Assembly (NCBI GenBank): GCA_965247065.1
Contig: CBDFGN010000002.1
Coordinates: 1-28,634 of the forward strand
Reading direction: 5' to 3'
DNA from: CBDFGN01 sp965247065
GTDB lineage: Bacteria; Bacteroidota; Bacteroidia; Cytophagales; Cyclobacteriaceae
Length of the DNA: 28,634 bases
A program made the position numbers and the translations under genes. Shown in pieces: positions 1-8,028 of the stretch. The notes under the pieces were generated by a model, which ran no database searches, had not been told where the DNA came from, and saw only the letters and a program-made list of their open reading frames with translations. Every line of letters starts with the position of its first letter. Within the stretch, counting starts at the first letter, position 1.

Positions 1-520
1 ATCATAAAGAAGCCTGTTGAAATTTGTATTGGGAAAACCGGTTCAGGAACCAGGCACTTGTAATCCTGAGCCGGTAACAGGCTTTCACATAGGTCATGGT
101 CGAGCGGATATCAGGTTTGTCAGCGACGACAGGTATAAGCGTTCTATCCAGGGTCTCAAGCACCTCTGCTTGTGAATCATCAATCCTTCCGGGAAATTCC
201 AGAAAAACATAATTGAAGTTTTTTTCGAGGTCTTCATAATTGTCGAGATATTTCCGATAGCTCCAGCAATAAACAGGGTACAGTTTCTTCCCCCTTTCCT
301 GGTAGTCGGAGGGGAACATAGTTTTGAATTTCCCGATTTTTTCTTTGTTCCGCAGTTCTTCCTGGCGTTCGAACATCGTTGACTTCTGCTCATCAAAATC
401 AACGATACACAGTTTCACTTTTTTGGCGAACACAAGATGAAAGAGCAAGGTAGCGCACATGCATGAAAAAGTGCTTTTACCTACTCCGCCTTTCCGATTG
501 GAAACAGATAATACTTTCAA
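1..520 (-). CDS. traA: TraA-like ParA-family ATPase (first reading, cut by window edge)
   Basis: This is the N-terminal two thirds of the same gene read completely at 18745-19473. The protein opens with a ParA/MinD deviant Walker A motif, KGGVGKST at residues 10-17, followed by IVDFDEQ near residue 40 and LEFPG in the switch region. Here one extra G near base 31 (tattggg against tattgg in the other reading) shifts the frame, so the last residues before the window edge are wrong. I see this as a consensus error at the contig end and not a second, truncated gene. The start codon lies downstream of an AT-rich palindrome and a TAnnTTTG box. Confidence 0.85.
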
Positions 521-533
521 TTCCTGAAGAATT

Positions 534-571
534 TATCTATATATATATATATAGATATATGTACAAACATA
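534..571 (-). promoter_or_regulatory. Probable traA promoter with AT palindrome
   Basis: On the minus strand TATGTTTG (571-564) fits the Bacteroidota -7 consensus TAnnTTTG. Just downstream lies a perfect 24-bp palindrome, TATC-(TA)8-GATA, at 534-557, which would cover the transcription start and end 13 bases before the traA start codon. This is a plausible autoregulatory operator for a ParA-type protein, but binding is inferred. The second reading is at 19487-19524. Confidence 0.5.
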
Positions 572-735
572 TTTTTTTTACAAGTTGAATCATTTATATG
601 TATAAATATATGCAAAACATTTTTTTATAAACTATAAAAAAACACCCGGAAATCAGGAAGCCGAAGAACGCAGAAAGAAAAGAAGGAAATTATGCTGGAG
701 GATCGATCTTTTTTTAATGATGAGGATCCCGCCTG

Positions 736-2008
736 ATCCGGACCCATTTCAGCGTGCTGTTTTTTGGTGAATCCGAAGAAGAATTCAAAAAAAACGACAA
801 CGAAATATCCAAGCAGTTCCGGGAAATGGATATCATGCCCTATTTCCCAACGGGAAACAACCTGGCCAACATCTACAACAATTCATTTTTCTGTCATGTT
901 TCAAATCTGAATTCTGCCAACACATTCATTTGTGATCTGCAGGTGGCCAGCTGCCTGATATCCAATGTATCAAATTACCGTGCCGATCGGGAAGGAGTAA
1001 TTTTCAACGATCGTTTGTTCAACATACCGGTCAAAAAGGACATCTGGGATGCGGGGAAAAGACGCATCAAAGCCAGAAATTTTTTCATCATTGCGCCCAC
1101 CGGCGAAGGAAAATCCTTTCTGGCCCTGCACATCTTCCGGCAGCTGCTTGACCAGGGATACCATGTGTTGATCAATGACCTGGGAGGATCCTATGAAAAG
1201 CTCTCACTGCTATACAAGGATGTTTTCCCTATACCTGAAATACAAACAGGGAGAAGCTCTGGGCATCAATCCGTTTTACCTGTCCGGCGAAGAAACTCCG
1301 GACGCAGTAAAACCCAACCAGCTGGTCGAGTTCAACCGGACCCTGTGGAAACGGGACAAGGCCATCGAGGAAGATGAAGCGGTTTCCCTGAGAAAAGTTT
1401 TGAAGTACTATTATGAAAAGAAAAGTGATGGCCACAGCTTTTGCGATTTTTACCGTTTTGTTCACCACCTGCACCAGGACCGATTACTGGACAGCCACCT
1501 GGACATCGAGTCTCAATTCTTCAATGTCAAGGAATTCCTTCACAATTGCTCGGAGTTCATTGATGGAGGAACCTACAGCTTTCTGTTTCCCGAAGACCAG
1601 GAAAAAGTTCAATATTGACCTGGAGGGAAAACGACTGGTCATTTTTGAACTGGACGAGGCCAAGGATGACCCGCTGCTGATATCAGTGCTTCTCAGCATC
1701 AGCGCAGATATTGATCAAAGACTGATCTGGAAGGACAAGACAAAAAGGGGATACATCTTCTATGACGAATTCGCCAAACAGCTCAAGTTCCCCAATGTGC
1801 TCACGTCGGTGGAATACAAGTTCCAGGCCATCAGGAAACAGAATGCCGGAATTGGAATAGTGATCCAGACGCCCACACAGCTGCCGGAAAACAGTACCGC
1901 GGCCAGCATCATAGACAATACCCAGGTGTTTTACGTACTAAGGAAAACGAAAAGATTATGGAGCACTATAAGCAAATCGGTGATATGGAAAGGGCTATAA
2001 AAAAATAG
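736..2008 (+). pseudogene. traG: Decayed TraG/VirB4-type conjugation ATPase (C-terminal half)
   Basis: Homology to the TraG (VirB4-like) ATPase of Bacteroidota conjugative elements runs through three frames. Frame 1 (from about 736, with a GTG at 754) carries the pre-Walker region and the Walker A motif APTGEGKSF, then INDLGGSYEKL. Frame 2 takes over near 1223-1229 (tttt/ccc run) with YLKYKQGEALGINPFYL. Frame 3 takes over at the aaaaa run near 1602 with KFNIDLEGKRLVIFELDEA and a Walker B-like region, RGYIFYDEFAKQ. A third shift near 1942 restores ENEKIMEHYKQIGDMERAI and a stop at 2006-2008. About 400 N-terminal residues of a usual ~830-residue TraG are missing, so the gene is a remnant even if the shifts are sequencing errors. 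No other type IV channel gene is present in the circle. Confidence 0.75.
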
Positions 2009-2118
2009 GCTAAGAGCCAGGACAGAAAGCCATTATATCCCGAAGCTTAAAGGATTGGGTTTCACGGGCTTATCCATAAGGGAAGATCGTAACCTTTAAA
2101 CTTTAAAGAAAGTAGATT

Positions 2119-2126
2119 TATATTTG
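2119..2126 (+). promoter_or_regulatory. Candidate -7 box (TATATTTG)
   Basis: The sequence fits TAnnTTTG and lies about 85 bases upstream of the T9SS cargo gene at 2211, in an otherwise gene-free 200-base stretch after the TraG remnant. No convincing -33 element is seen, so the call rests on one box. Confidence 0.35.
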
Positions 2127-2169
2127 CCGCAAAGGATTATCCGAACCCTAGCGTTTCACTTTTATAAGG

Positions 2170-2200
2170 GCCCACTAGAAATCATTTAATGGGCTTTTTT
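2170..2200 (+). terminator. Weak terminator-like hairpin in the leader of the T9SS gene
   Basis: A 5-bp stem, GCCCA/TGGGC, is followed by six T. The right arm and T-run (TTAATGGGCTTTTTT) are the same as in the stronger terminator at 13276-13310, so it may be a shared module. It sits between a candidate promoter and the start codon at 2211, so it either ends upstream transcription or attenuates the leader. Confidence 0.35.
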
Positions 2201-2210
2201 AATCATTTAA

Positions 2211-3206
2211 ATGAGGTTATTGAATGTATTTTTCCTAATCCCCATCTCCGTTGCTTATGCACAGAAGGAGGCTAATGTCTGGTACTTCGGAAACCAGGCC
2301 GGGTTGGATTTTAATGTTGTTCCTCCAAAGACATTACTTGACGGTGCTTTGGTCTCCAACGAAGCATCTGCAATAATGTCAAACCAGAAGGGTGAACTAT
2401 TATTCTATACCAATGGAGAAACGGTATGGAGCAAAAATCATCTGGTAGTATCCAATGGCTCTGATTTGGGCGGAAATAATTCCTCCCAACAAGGAGCCAT
2501 CATAGTCCCCAAGCCAGGCAGTAGCAATCTTTACTATATCTTCACCACTGGTGCTTTTGAAGGAGGGTCCGACAACGGATTAATGTACTCATTGGTAGAT
2601 ATCAATCTCAATAATGGAGATGGTGAAATTACACAGAAGAACGTCCAGCTACACACCCCAAGTTCCGAGAGTTTAGATGCCGTAGGCTCCTGTCGGCAGG
2701 GTGAAAGTGATTTCTATTGGGTGGTTGCCGGCAAAAAAGACGAAAGCGATGCATTGTTTGCGTATCAAATAGATCAAAATGGGGTAAATCCCAATCCGGT
2801 TGTTTCTATCTTTCAGAATAGAGGTGAGGTGAATTATTTCAAGTTTTCACCTTCAGCCAATAAGGTTGCCTTTGTAGACAGGGACTTTCGAAGCGATGCG
2901 GAGCAGGCTATGCTAGTTATAGGAGATTTTGACTTTGAAACAGGCATGATCTCTAATTTCAAGTATATCGATATCCAACCTAATTTCGTCTTTAATCAAC
3001 TCGAGTTTTCAGGTGATGGCAGCTTCCTGTATGTGACCAGTGAGGGAAGTATTCTACAATTTAATGTGTCATCCGAGGTGGGTATTCCATCTTCATCGGT
3101 CGAGGTGGTTGATCCAATCCTTGGGGATCTACAATTGGCTCCTGATGGTAAGATATATGTTGTAACAGGATTCGGTGAGTTCTTATCCGTCATTCGAGGA
3201 CCCTAA
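2211..3206 (+). CDS. T9SS cargo protein, N-terminal beta-propeller part (frameshifted)
   Basis: The product starts with a signal peptide (MRLLNVFFLIPISVAYAQ) followed by KEANVWYFGNQAGLDFN. That opening is typical of large Bacteroidota surface proteins in which a beta-propeller-like region precedes PKD domains and a C-terminal secretion signal. Repeated blades are visible, for example GELLFYTNGETVWSKNH, FKFSPSANKVAF and LQLAPDGKIYVV. The frame stops at 3206, but the protein clearly continues in the +1 frame as EDPNQLGLAGNF. Removing the C in attcgag (3191-3197) would give VIEDPNQ and join the two parts into one protein of about 890 residues. Both readings carry the shift, so it may be a real mutation or a systematic error. 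Confidence 0.8.
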   Translation: MRLLNVFFLIPISVAYAQKEANVWYFGNQAGLDFNVVPPKTLLDGALVSNEASAIMSNQKGELLFYTNGETVWSKNHLVVSNGSDLGGNNSSQQGAIIVPKPGSSNLYYIFTTGAFEGGSDNGLMYSLVDINLNNGDGEITQKNVQLHTPSSESLDAVGSCRQGESDFYWVVAGKKDESDALFAYQIDQNGVNPNPVVSIFQNRGEVNYFKFSPSANKVAFVDRDFRSDAEQAMLVIGDFDFETGMISNFKYIDIQPNFVFNQLEFSGDGSFLYVTSEGSILQFNVSSEVGIPSSSVEVVDPILGDLQLAPDGKIYVVTGFGEFLSVIRGP

Positions 3207-4881
3207 CCAACTGGGGCTTGCTGGAAACTTCAAAGCGGATGCAATATTTCTGGGTGGACTGACCGTGAATCTCGGGCTGCCGAAATTTATCTCAAGCTTT
3301 TTATACAATGGGATAACAGTCAATGCCGGAGCCGATACCACAATATGTTCGGATCAATCGATTATCCTGGGAGCAACTCCTCAGCCGGGGATATCCTACC
3401 AGTGGGATCCCATGGATCATTTGAGCGACCCACAATCGGCACAGCCAGTATTTCAATTCAATAACTTAACAGGTGAAAATCAAGAGTTCCATTTTTTCGC
3501 AACCGCCTTCAACCAGTTTTGTAGTAAGCAGGATTCTGTAACCATAGTAGTTTATCCCGGGCAAGAAAAGTCAATAAGTGGAAGCAGATCGGTATGTCCG
3601 GGAGTTGAAGAAGTTGATTACTGGGTTAACCCAACAACGGGCTTCAATTACGAATGGACCGTGAATGGTGGTGAAATGGTTGGTGAAAAAACCGGTCACG
3701 CCATACAGGTTAACTGGGGACCAACTAATCCGGATGCATACGTTCAAGTCATAACCGCAAATGAATTTGGTTGTCCTCAAGATAGCATTCACTTCGATGT
3801 TAGAATAAATGTTGAACTAGAAACAGAGATCCCAAACGGCATAGATGAAGTCTGCTCTAATTTGGCTAATAATAATCTCTATTCTATAATAAAAACGAAC
3901 GGGTCTGTATATCACTGGGGTGTAGATGGAGGTCAAATCTTAACCGGGCAGGGCACAAACGAAGTGGTGGTTGACTGGGAAGGATTGGGAAAAAAGAAGA
4001 TTTGGGTCCAGGAAGAAAGCATAACGATAGATACAGTGTGCCATGGTGTATCGGATACCTTAGAAATCTTGGTTTTCCTGGATTCAACTGAGATCAATAT
4101 AGACTACGTGAGTATTGATGGAGATTTTGTAGACATCATATGGGACTATAAAAACGTTGAAGGTTTATCGGATGAAATAGAAGTTCTCAGGAGCACCGCA
4201 AACGTCGATGACTGGCAAGTTGTGGCGACAATTCCTAAGGAATCTACATCCTTCCGGGATAATCCAGCCACCGATCAGGAGGCGATTATTAAATACAGGA
4301 TTCAAGGCACTAGCTCTTGTGAACAAGAAATTCGTTCCACCCCCCACAATACTATTTTACTTGATGGTGAAAATGATGAGGAGAAGAATAGTATCTATTT
4401 GGAGTGGAATCCATACAAAAATTGGCGCCATGGAGTAAAGTACTATGAGATTTGGAGAAACCTGGATGATCAAGTTGATAACAAGAAAATTAAATCAACT
4501 GGTCCAGATGTTACCGCATTATCCTTGAGCAACGCCCTGGATGGTTTTGTTCATCGGTTTCGAATCAAAGCCGTTGAAGAGTTAACCAATCATGCCTCGT
4601 GGTCAAATGAAGCAGTCATTTCCTTCGATCATGAGATAATGATCCCGAATGTCATTACTCCCAATGGCGATGACATAAATGACACGTTTGAAATACAAGA
4701 TTTGGAGGCTTATGAAGAAAACTTGTTGAAAATCTTCAACCGTTATGGTGACCTGGTTTTTACCCAGAGGAATTATCGAAGTGGTTGGAGCGGGGCTGGC
4801 CTGTCTCCAGGGGTCTACTACTATGAATTTCTGCTCGACTTACAACAGAGACTTCATGGTTGGCTTCAAATCATAAGATAG
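3175..4881 (+). CDS. T9SS cargo protein, PKD/FN3-like domains with type B sorting domain
   Basis: This is the downstream half of the gene that starts at 2211; genuine homology begins at about 3193. It holds a PKD/Ig-like region (VNAGADTTICSDQSIILGA), a second PKD-like pair with paired cysteines (SVCPG...GCPQD, VCSNL...TVCHG), two fibronectin type III-like stretches (IIWDYKNVEG, IYLEWNPYK) and a C-terminal gliding-motility-associated domain. The last begins IPNVITPNGDDINDTFEI and ends YYYEFLLDLQQRLHGWLQIIR. It is the T9SS type B sorting signal, so export and attachment to the cell surface need a chromosomal T9SS. The ligand cannot be read from sequence. The 3' end overlaps the opposite-strand gene at 4840. 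Confidence 0.8.
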   Translation: MSSYPSFEDPNQLGLAGNFKADAIFLGGLTVNLGLPKFISSFLYNGITVNAGADTTICSDQSIILGATPQPGISYQWDPMDHLSDPQSAQPVFQFNNLTGENQEFHFFATAFNQFCSKQDSVTIVVYPGQEKSISGSRSVCPGVEEVDYWVNPTTGFNYEWTVNGGEMVGEKTGHAIQVNWGPTNPDAYVQVITANEFGCPQDSIHFDVRINVELETEIPNGIDEVCSNLANNNLYSIIKTNGSVYHWGVDGGQILTGQGTNEVVVDWEGLGKKKIWVQEESITIDTVCHGVSDTLEILVFLDSTEINIDYVSIDGDFVDIIWDYKNVEGLSDEIEVLRSTANVDDWQVVATIPKESTSFRDNPATDQEAIIKYRIQGTSSCEQEIRSTPHNTILLDGENDEEKNSIYLEWNPYKNWRHGVKYYEIWRNLDDQVDNKKIKSTGPDVTALSLSNALDGFVHRFRIKAVEELTNHASWSNEAVISFDHEIMIPNVITPNGDDINDTFEIQDLEAYEENLLKIFNRYGDLVFTQRNYRSGWSGAGLSPGVYYYEFLLDLQQRLHGWLQIIR

Positions 4882-5196
4882 AACTGACTTTTCTGGTCTC
4901 TGTGTCGCTATGAAAGCGATTATTTTCTTTTTGATCCTATGTCCTTCCATTGCGCGCACATCGGGAAAATCGGTCGCCTCGAGGTTTTCATTCCAGTTCA
5001 CCCCACATCCGCCAACAAGAGATGGAATCAGTGTGGAATCCACATCGGGAATGATTTCATCAGTTTGATCGTCTGTTGTTTGCTTAAGGGTGAGGGTTTT
5101 TTGTGGGTAGCTTTCGGGGAATTCTTGCAGGTGCGAGGGGCCTACCATCAGGGCCACTGACAGAAATACAGAAAGGTTGAAAAACTTTTTATTCAT
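4840..5196 (-). CDS. Small secreted protein coupled to rep1 (unknown function)
   Basis: I take the ATG at 5194-5196, giving MNKKFFNLSVFLSVALMVGPSH, a signal peptide-like start. The ATG overlaps the rep1 stop in the string ATGAATAA, and GGAGGG lies just upstream, so translational coupling with rep1 is likely. The mature part of about 95 residues contains VDSTLIPSLVGGCGVNWNENLE and a basic stretch, HRIKKKIIAFI. The 3' end overlaps the T9SS gene tail to tail by about 40 bases. I do not recognise the family. A role in copy control, or none, is possible. Confidence 0.5.
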   Translation of the reverse strand: MNKKFFNLSVFLSVALMVGPSHLQEFPESYPQKTLTLKQTTDDQTDEIIPDVDSTLIPSLVGGCGVNWNENLEATDFPDVRAMEGHRIKKKIIAFIATQRPEKSVLSYDLKPTMKSLL

Positions 5197-6226
5197 AATG
5201 CCCTCCTGTTTGATCTGTCCTGCCTGCTCCTGCTTCCTTACAGAAAACTTTGTTGCAATATTTTCCCCGGTCATCGATCTTTCTGTTCGATTGCTCTTTG
5301 ATCTGCCATTGCCTGATGAGCTTTTTAGCTCCTCTTATCCGGAGAGAGGGAAGATGCTTGACGAGATTGGCTTTTGATATTTTCCAGGTATCGTGAAGCT
5401 CGTGCAATATCACTTCGTGTTCCTCACTGTGGTCTGCCCACTGTTTGAGTATTTCATCGTTGGTGAGCTTTTCCTTCAGCAAGGTAAATTGTAAGCCTAC
5501 CACGGGAGGACGGCCCTTGCCATGGTATTTGGCATAGACCTTTTTGAACTCAAATGCCAGGTCAGTATTTGCAAGATCTTCAAGAGGTTCGGAAAGCGTT
5601 TTTTTTATCATCAAGTTAGTATCCTTATATTTTTTTTCACAGCCCACGATCTGCCTGAACTCTTCCAGGGGGCAGTACCAGGTCCCGGTGTCCCGGTAGG
5701 CGGAAAGCACCTCCCACAGGCGCATGGAATACCAGGACCTGAACTTCATGTAGTATTTCAGTTGATACCTCGAGTAATGGGCCATTTGAATGAAATATGG
5801 TTCCAGGGCCGGGTTCAATACCATCGTGATCATACCATCTTTGTAACCATATTCAAAGCCGTCTTTGTTTTCGAGGGTAGATGTATTGACAAGCTGCTTG
5901 GGGCGAAATATTTTCTTTCCCAAATCCTCAATTGACCATATCTGTCTTGCCAGTTCTTGTAATGCTTGCTTGCATTGTTTGTACGCACTCATTTTATCCA
6001 TTTGGCTACGTTCCACCACTTCGGACACATGGACTTGATAGTATGGTTTGAGCTTCATATCGTTGTCATGAATTTGTGCCAGTACCATGGCCATGATCCG
6101 TTTACCTACTATTGAAACTTTACCCTGACGGGCAAAAGTGATGTTCCAGTGCTGCTTGACATGGTCTTTAATTTCCTTTTCCGGGAGGTTCATCGGAAGG
6201 CTGATCTGAGTGCTTCTTTTATCCAT
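5189..6226 (-). CDS. Rep_3-family plasmid replication initiator (replicon 1, intact)
   Basis: The 345-residue product matches the Rep_3 initiator family: two winged-helix domains that bind iterons and open the origin. The first domain runs about residues 20-130 (KQHWNITFARQGKVSIVGKR...SAYKQCKQALQEL). The second holds VLNPALEPYFIQM, YQLKYYMKFRSWYSMRLWEVL and CPLEEFRQIVG, all typical of the family, with VVGLQFTLLK near its end. A basic tail follows. The gene is uninterrupted, unlike the second initiator at 12068-13406, so it is the likely active Rep. Iterons begin 45 bases upstream, and an inverted half-iteron lies within 10-26 bases of the start, which suggests autorepression. Confidence 0.92.
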   Translation of the reverse strand: MDKRSTQISLPMNLPEKEIKDHVKQHWNITFARQGKVSIVGKRIMAMVLAQIHDNDMKLKPYYQVHVSEVVERSQMDKMSAYKQCKQALQELARQIWSIEDLGKKIFRPKQLVNTSTLENKDGFEYGYKDGMITMVLNPALEPYFIQMAHYSRYQLKYYMKFRSWYSMRLWEVLSAYRDTGTWYCPLEEFRQIVGCEKKYKDTNLMIKKTLSEPLEDLANTDLAFEFKKVYAKYHGKGRPPVVGLQFTLLKEKLTNDEILKQWADHSEEHEVILHELHDTWKISKANLVKHLPSLRIRGAKKLIRQWQIKEQSNRKIDDRGKYCNKVFCKEAGAGRTDQTGGHYE

Positions 6227-6235
6227 GCCGGAAAG

Positions 6236-6356
6236 GTAATTAAACCTACTTTAAAATAACAGGATTGTTTTATTAGTAAAGAAGTGGGTTTAATACCTCA
6301 GATATTAGTAAAGAAGTAGGTTTAATACCTCAGATATTAGTAAAGAAGTAGGTTTA
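6236..6356 (+). repeat. Iterons of replicon 1 (32-bp direct repeats plus inverted copy)
   Basis: Direct repeats with a 32-bp period start at 6271, 6303 and 6335. The unit contains TATTAGTAAAGAAGTAGGTT followed by TAATACCTCAGA, and the third copy is cut after ggttta. The first has one substitution (gtggg for gtagg). An inverted partial copy (taaacctacttt, 6241-6252) sits next to the rep1 start. This layout of direct iterons at the origin with an inverted operator at the rep promoter is classic for Rep_3 plasmids. Confidence 0.9.
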
Positions 6357-6413
6357 GTCGACTTTATACCTATTATATGTAACTATTTATGTTTCCTCTA
6401 CTAGTATTGATCT

Positions 6414-6436
6414 GCGCGCGCGCGAGTTTATCCACA
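6414..6436 (+). other. Origin element: alternating GC tract and DnaA box
   Basis: A run of alternating C and G ends in the perfect DnaA box TTATCCACA at 6428-6436, followed by an A/T-rich stretch (ttttttccaattttattaaaa) that could be the unwinding element. Together with the iterons this marks the origin of replicon 1. Confidence 0.65.
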
Positions 6437-6468
6437 ATTTTTTTCCAATTTTATTAAAACCGGAAACC

Positions 6469-6780
6469 GCACAAACAGTGAAAACAAGGAGAAAAATCTC
6501 TTCCCCAAATCGATTTTTCACTTTTTCAAATGGCCCCCACACAATCCCAATTTGGCCGGCTCCTGCCGCTCCGTCTCCCACAAGGCCAGTGCGCCCCGGA
6601 GCCCGGCCAGCTTTCGGTTCAAGGGGAAAAAACGGGGGCTTTGGGGGGGCTGGGCGGATGGCAGGCGGGGCCTGTGGCCACTCATGCCCCCTCTGAGAGG
6701 AGATCTCTGCCCGGGGGGTAGTTGTTTACCAGAAGCGGGAGAAAGTCGTTCAAAGCGCCCCCAAATGGGCCGGATTTCCG
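6469..6780. repeat. Origin-side block and GC-rich repeat, copy A
   Basis: The left part (6469-6620) is shared with 13743-13900 next to the second origin: acaaacag, aaaacaaggagaaaaatctc, aaatcgatttttcacttttt and tttggccggctcctg. The right part is a GC-rich unit with ctgggcggatggcaggcggg, ctctgagaggagatctctgc and gcgcccccaaatgggcc. Related units are at 11551-11708, 13035-13217 and 13743-13933 plus 15245-15320. Open frames through it are not conserved between copies as protein, so I read it as non-coding repeat DNA. Confidence 0.75.
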
Positions 6781-6791
6781 GAAAGAAAAAG

Positions 6792-6821
6792 AGGAACCAA
6801 TTCAAAATTGAATCAGTTCCT
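6792..6821 (-). terminator. Hairpin, possible leftward terminator
   Basis: An almost perfect hairpin: AGGAAC/GTTCCT, one mismatch, then ATTCAA/TTGAAT. On the minus strand it is followed by ctctttttctttc, so it could end transcripts coming from the coiled-coil gene at 7261-7575. Confidence 0.45.
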
Positions 6822-7230
6822 CCAAAAAGGGTGTCTCGTCTCTCGCCCTTTTTTTCTTCAATTTAGCAACTTTGGTTGAATATATCCATCCATATCCGGC
6901 TTGGGGCAACGCGTGAATTGTTCCCGGGCTTCGGGAACCTCTCAGCGGAAGGGAACCTTCACAAAGGGCTCCCTTTTTTTGGTCACACGCCCCGCGCCCG
7001 CGCCTTGTTCCTTTCAAGTTGCCCCGGCGCGGTCTGAAACCCTACGGTTTACTCCATTGCCGGAACGAGGGGCCGGGATGTGCTTTTCATGGTCACAGGG
7101 TGGGGGACTTGCGGGGAAGCACCATTAAAAGACATGAGCCGCAAATGCGCGGCCTGGCCAGGCTTCGGGTTTTTCCGAGTATGGTTGTAAAGTGAAAGGG
7201 TATATTCTTGACCTGTAAACCGGGAGATGC
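6822..7230. other. Gene-free stretch, partly conserved with 15375-15520
   Basis: No gene is supported here. From about 7030 the sequence matches the corresponding stretch of the third cassette: ggtctgaaaccct, ggtttactccattgccgg, gacatgagccgca, a gccgc/gcggc hairpin, and aagtgaaagggtatattctt. Conservation of non-coding DNA in both cassettes, at the same distance from the coiled-coil gene, suggests a shared regulatory or RNA element or simply recent duplication. Confidence 0.5.
6949..6980 (+). terminator. Possible rightward terminator
   Basis: A stem AAGGGA/TCCCTT with a 15-base loop ends in a run of seven T. A second perfect hairpin, GTTCCCG/CGGGAAC, lies just upstream at 6920-6938. No rightward gene precedes it, so the role is unclear. 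Confidence 0.35.
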
Positions 7231-7260
7231 TCGTTCAGAGCGCCCCCAAATGGGCCGTAA

Positions 7261-7575
7261 TCAAAACAGTTTCAGGGCACCCAGCAGCAGAGCCAGCATC
7301 AGGCCCACGATCCACTGTGTGCGGTTGATGCTTTTCTCTACCTGGTCGAAACGTTTGTCTACCTGCCCGAAGCGTTCTCTGGTGGTTTCTTCCATCTGGT
7401 CGAAACGCTGTTCCAGACGCTCAATATCCTGTCTGGTGGCCTTTTGCAGCTGCTCAATATCCTGTCTGGTAGCCAGCTGTTCTGTGATCTCTGCCAAGAT
7501 CTGTGCCTGCTCTTCGGCCGTGGCAGGTTGCATGCCGGCTTTGATGAGCCGTTTGGAGATGGTAAGGGTATTCAT
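7261..7575 (-). CDS. Coiled-coil protein with C-terminal membrane anchor, copy 1 (DUF1640-like)
   Basis: The 104-residue product has three parts: an N-terminal MNTLTISKRLIKAGMQPATA and EEQAQILAEI segment; a coiled coil of 11-residue units (ATRQDIEQLQK, ATRQDIERLEQ, then RFDQMEE/RFGQVDK heptads); and a hydrophobic C-terminus, WIVGLMLALLLGALKLF. The order (helix with KAG and EEQA, ATxxDI coil, terminal TM helix) resembles bacterial DUF1640/CCDC90-type proteins, which I offer as a likely but unproven relation. Two paralogues with different coil lengths are at 11709-12002 and 15582-16016. The stop is followed by the shared gcccatttgggggc hairpin. Confidence 0.75.
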   Translation of the reverse strand: MNTLTISKRLIKAGMQPATAEEQAQILAEITEQLATRQDIEQLQKATRQDIERLEQRFDQMEETTRERFGQVDKRFDQVEKSINRTQWIVGLMLALLLGALKLF

Positions 7576-8028
7576 CTTTGGGTTGTGAAGCCAGAGGCAA
7601 AGGTGGCAAAGAGCTGCGGGCTTTGCAAGTGAATCACCGGTATGGGCAGAATCACCCCATCAGTGGAGAGTCGAGCGGGTAGATACCCTGGCCAGTGTGG
7701 CCGGCAATCATGGTGCCTTCCCGGTCTCTCGTGACTGCTCCCCGCCTTACTCAGGCGAGGAGCAGTCACCCTGGTTTCAACTTTTCCAACAAGTAATTCT
7801 CTGCGGTATTTCGTACACCAAATGAAATGATAGGACAGGTTGAAAACCGCTGTTTTGCTTCTTTTCCATCGGGGATATTTATTTGTTACTTTGGCATATC
7901 AAACTGTATTTACTACATTTAGCCAGGGCAATGGCCAGTATGCCAAGACGTAAGGCAGCGGCCCAGGGGTGGTGCAAGAACCCCACCGAATTCTATGGAT
8001 GGGAGATGTCAGGAATAAAAATTTCATC
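7576..8028. other. Cassette tail and intergenic region
   Basis: Bases 7576-7730 match 16017-16157 (aggcaaaggtggcaaagagc, ataccctggccagtgtggcc, atggtgccttcccggtctct), so this is the 5' side of the coiled-coil cassette. Homology stops at 7730, exactly where a large hairpin begins. The rest, to 8028, is AT-richer leader DNA for the small gene at 8029, with no supported gene. Confidence 0.55.
7731..7769. repeat. Long hairpin at the cassette boundary
   Basis: GTGACTGCTCC (7731-7741) pairs perfectly with GGAGCAGTCAC (7759-7769). Inside, CGCCT pairs with AGGCG around a 5-base loop. No T-run follows. It starts at the last base of homology to the cassette at 15254-16157. Confidence 0.6.

Noticed and set aside
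6271..6356. CRISPR array
   Set aside because: The 32-bp units are directly abutting with no variable spacers, and lie next to rep and a DnaA box; they are iterons.
6518..7128. Several open frames of 60-100 codons in the GC-rich region
   Set aside because: They overlap in both strands, have low-complexity Pro/Arg/Gly-rich products, and are not preserved in the other repeat copies.
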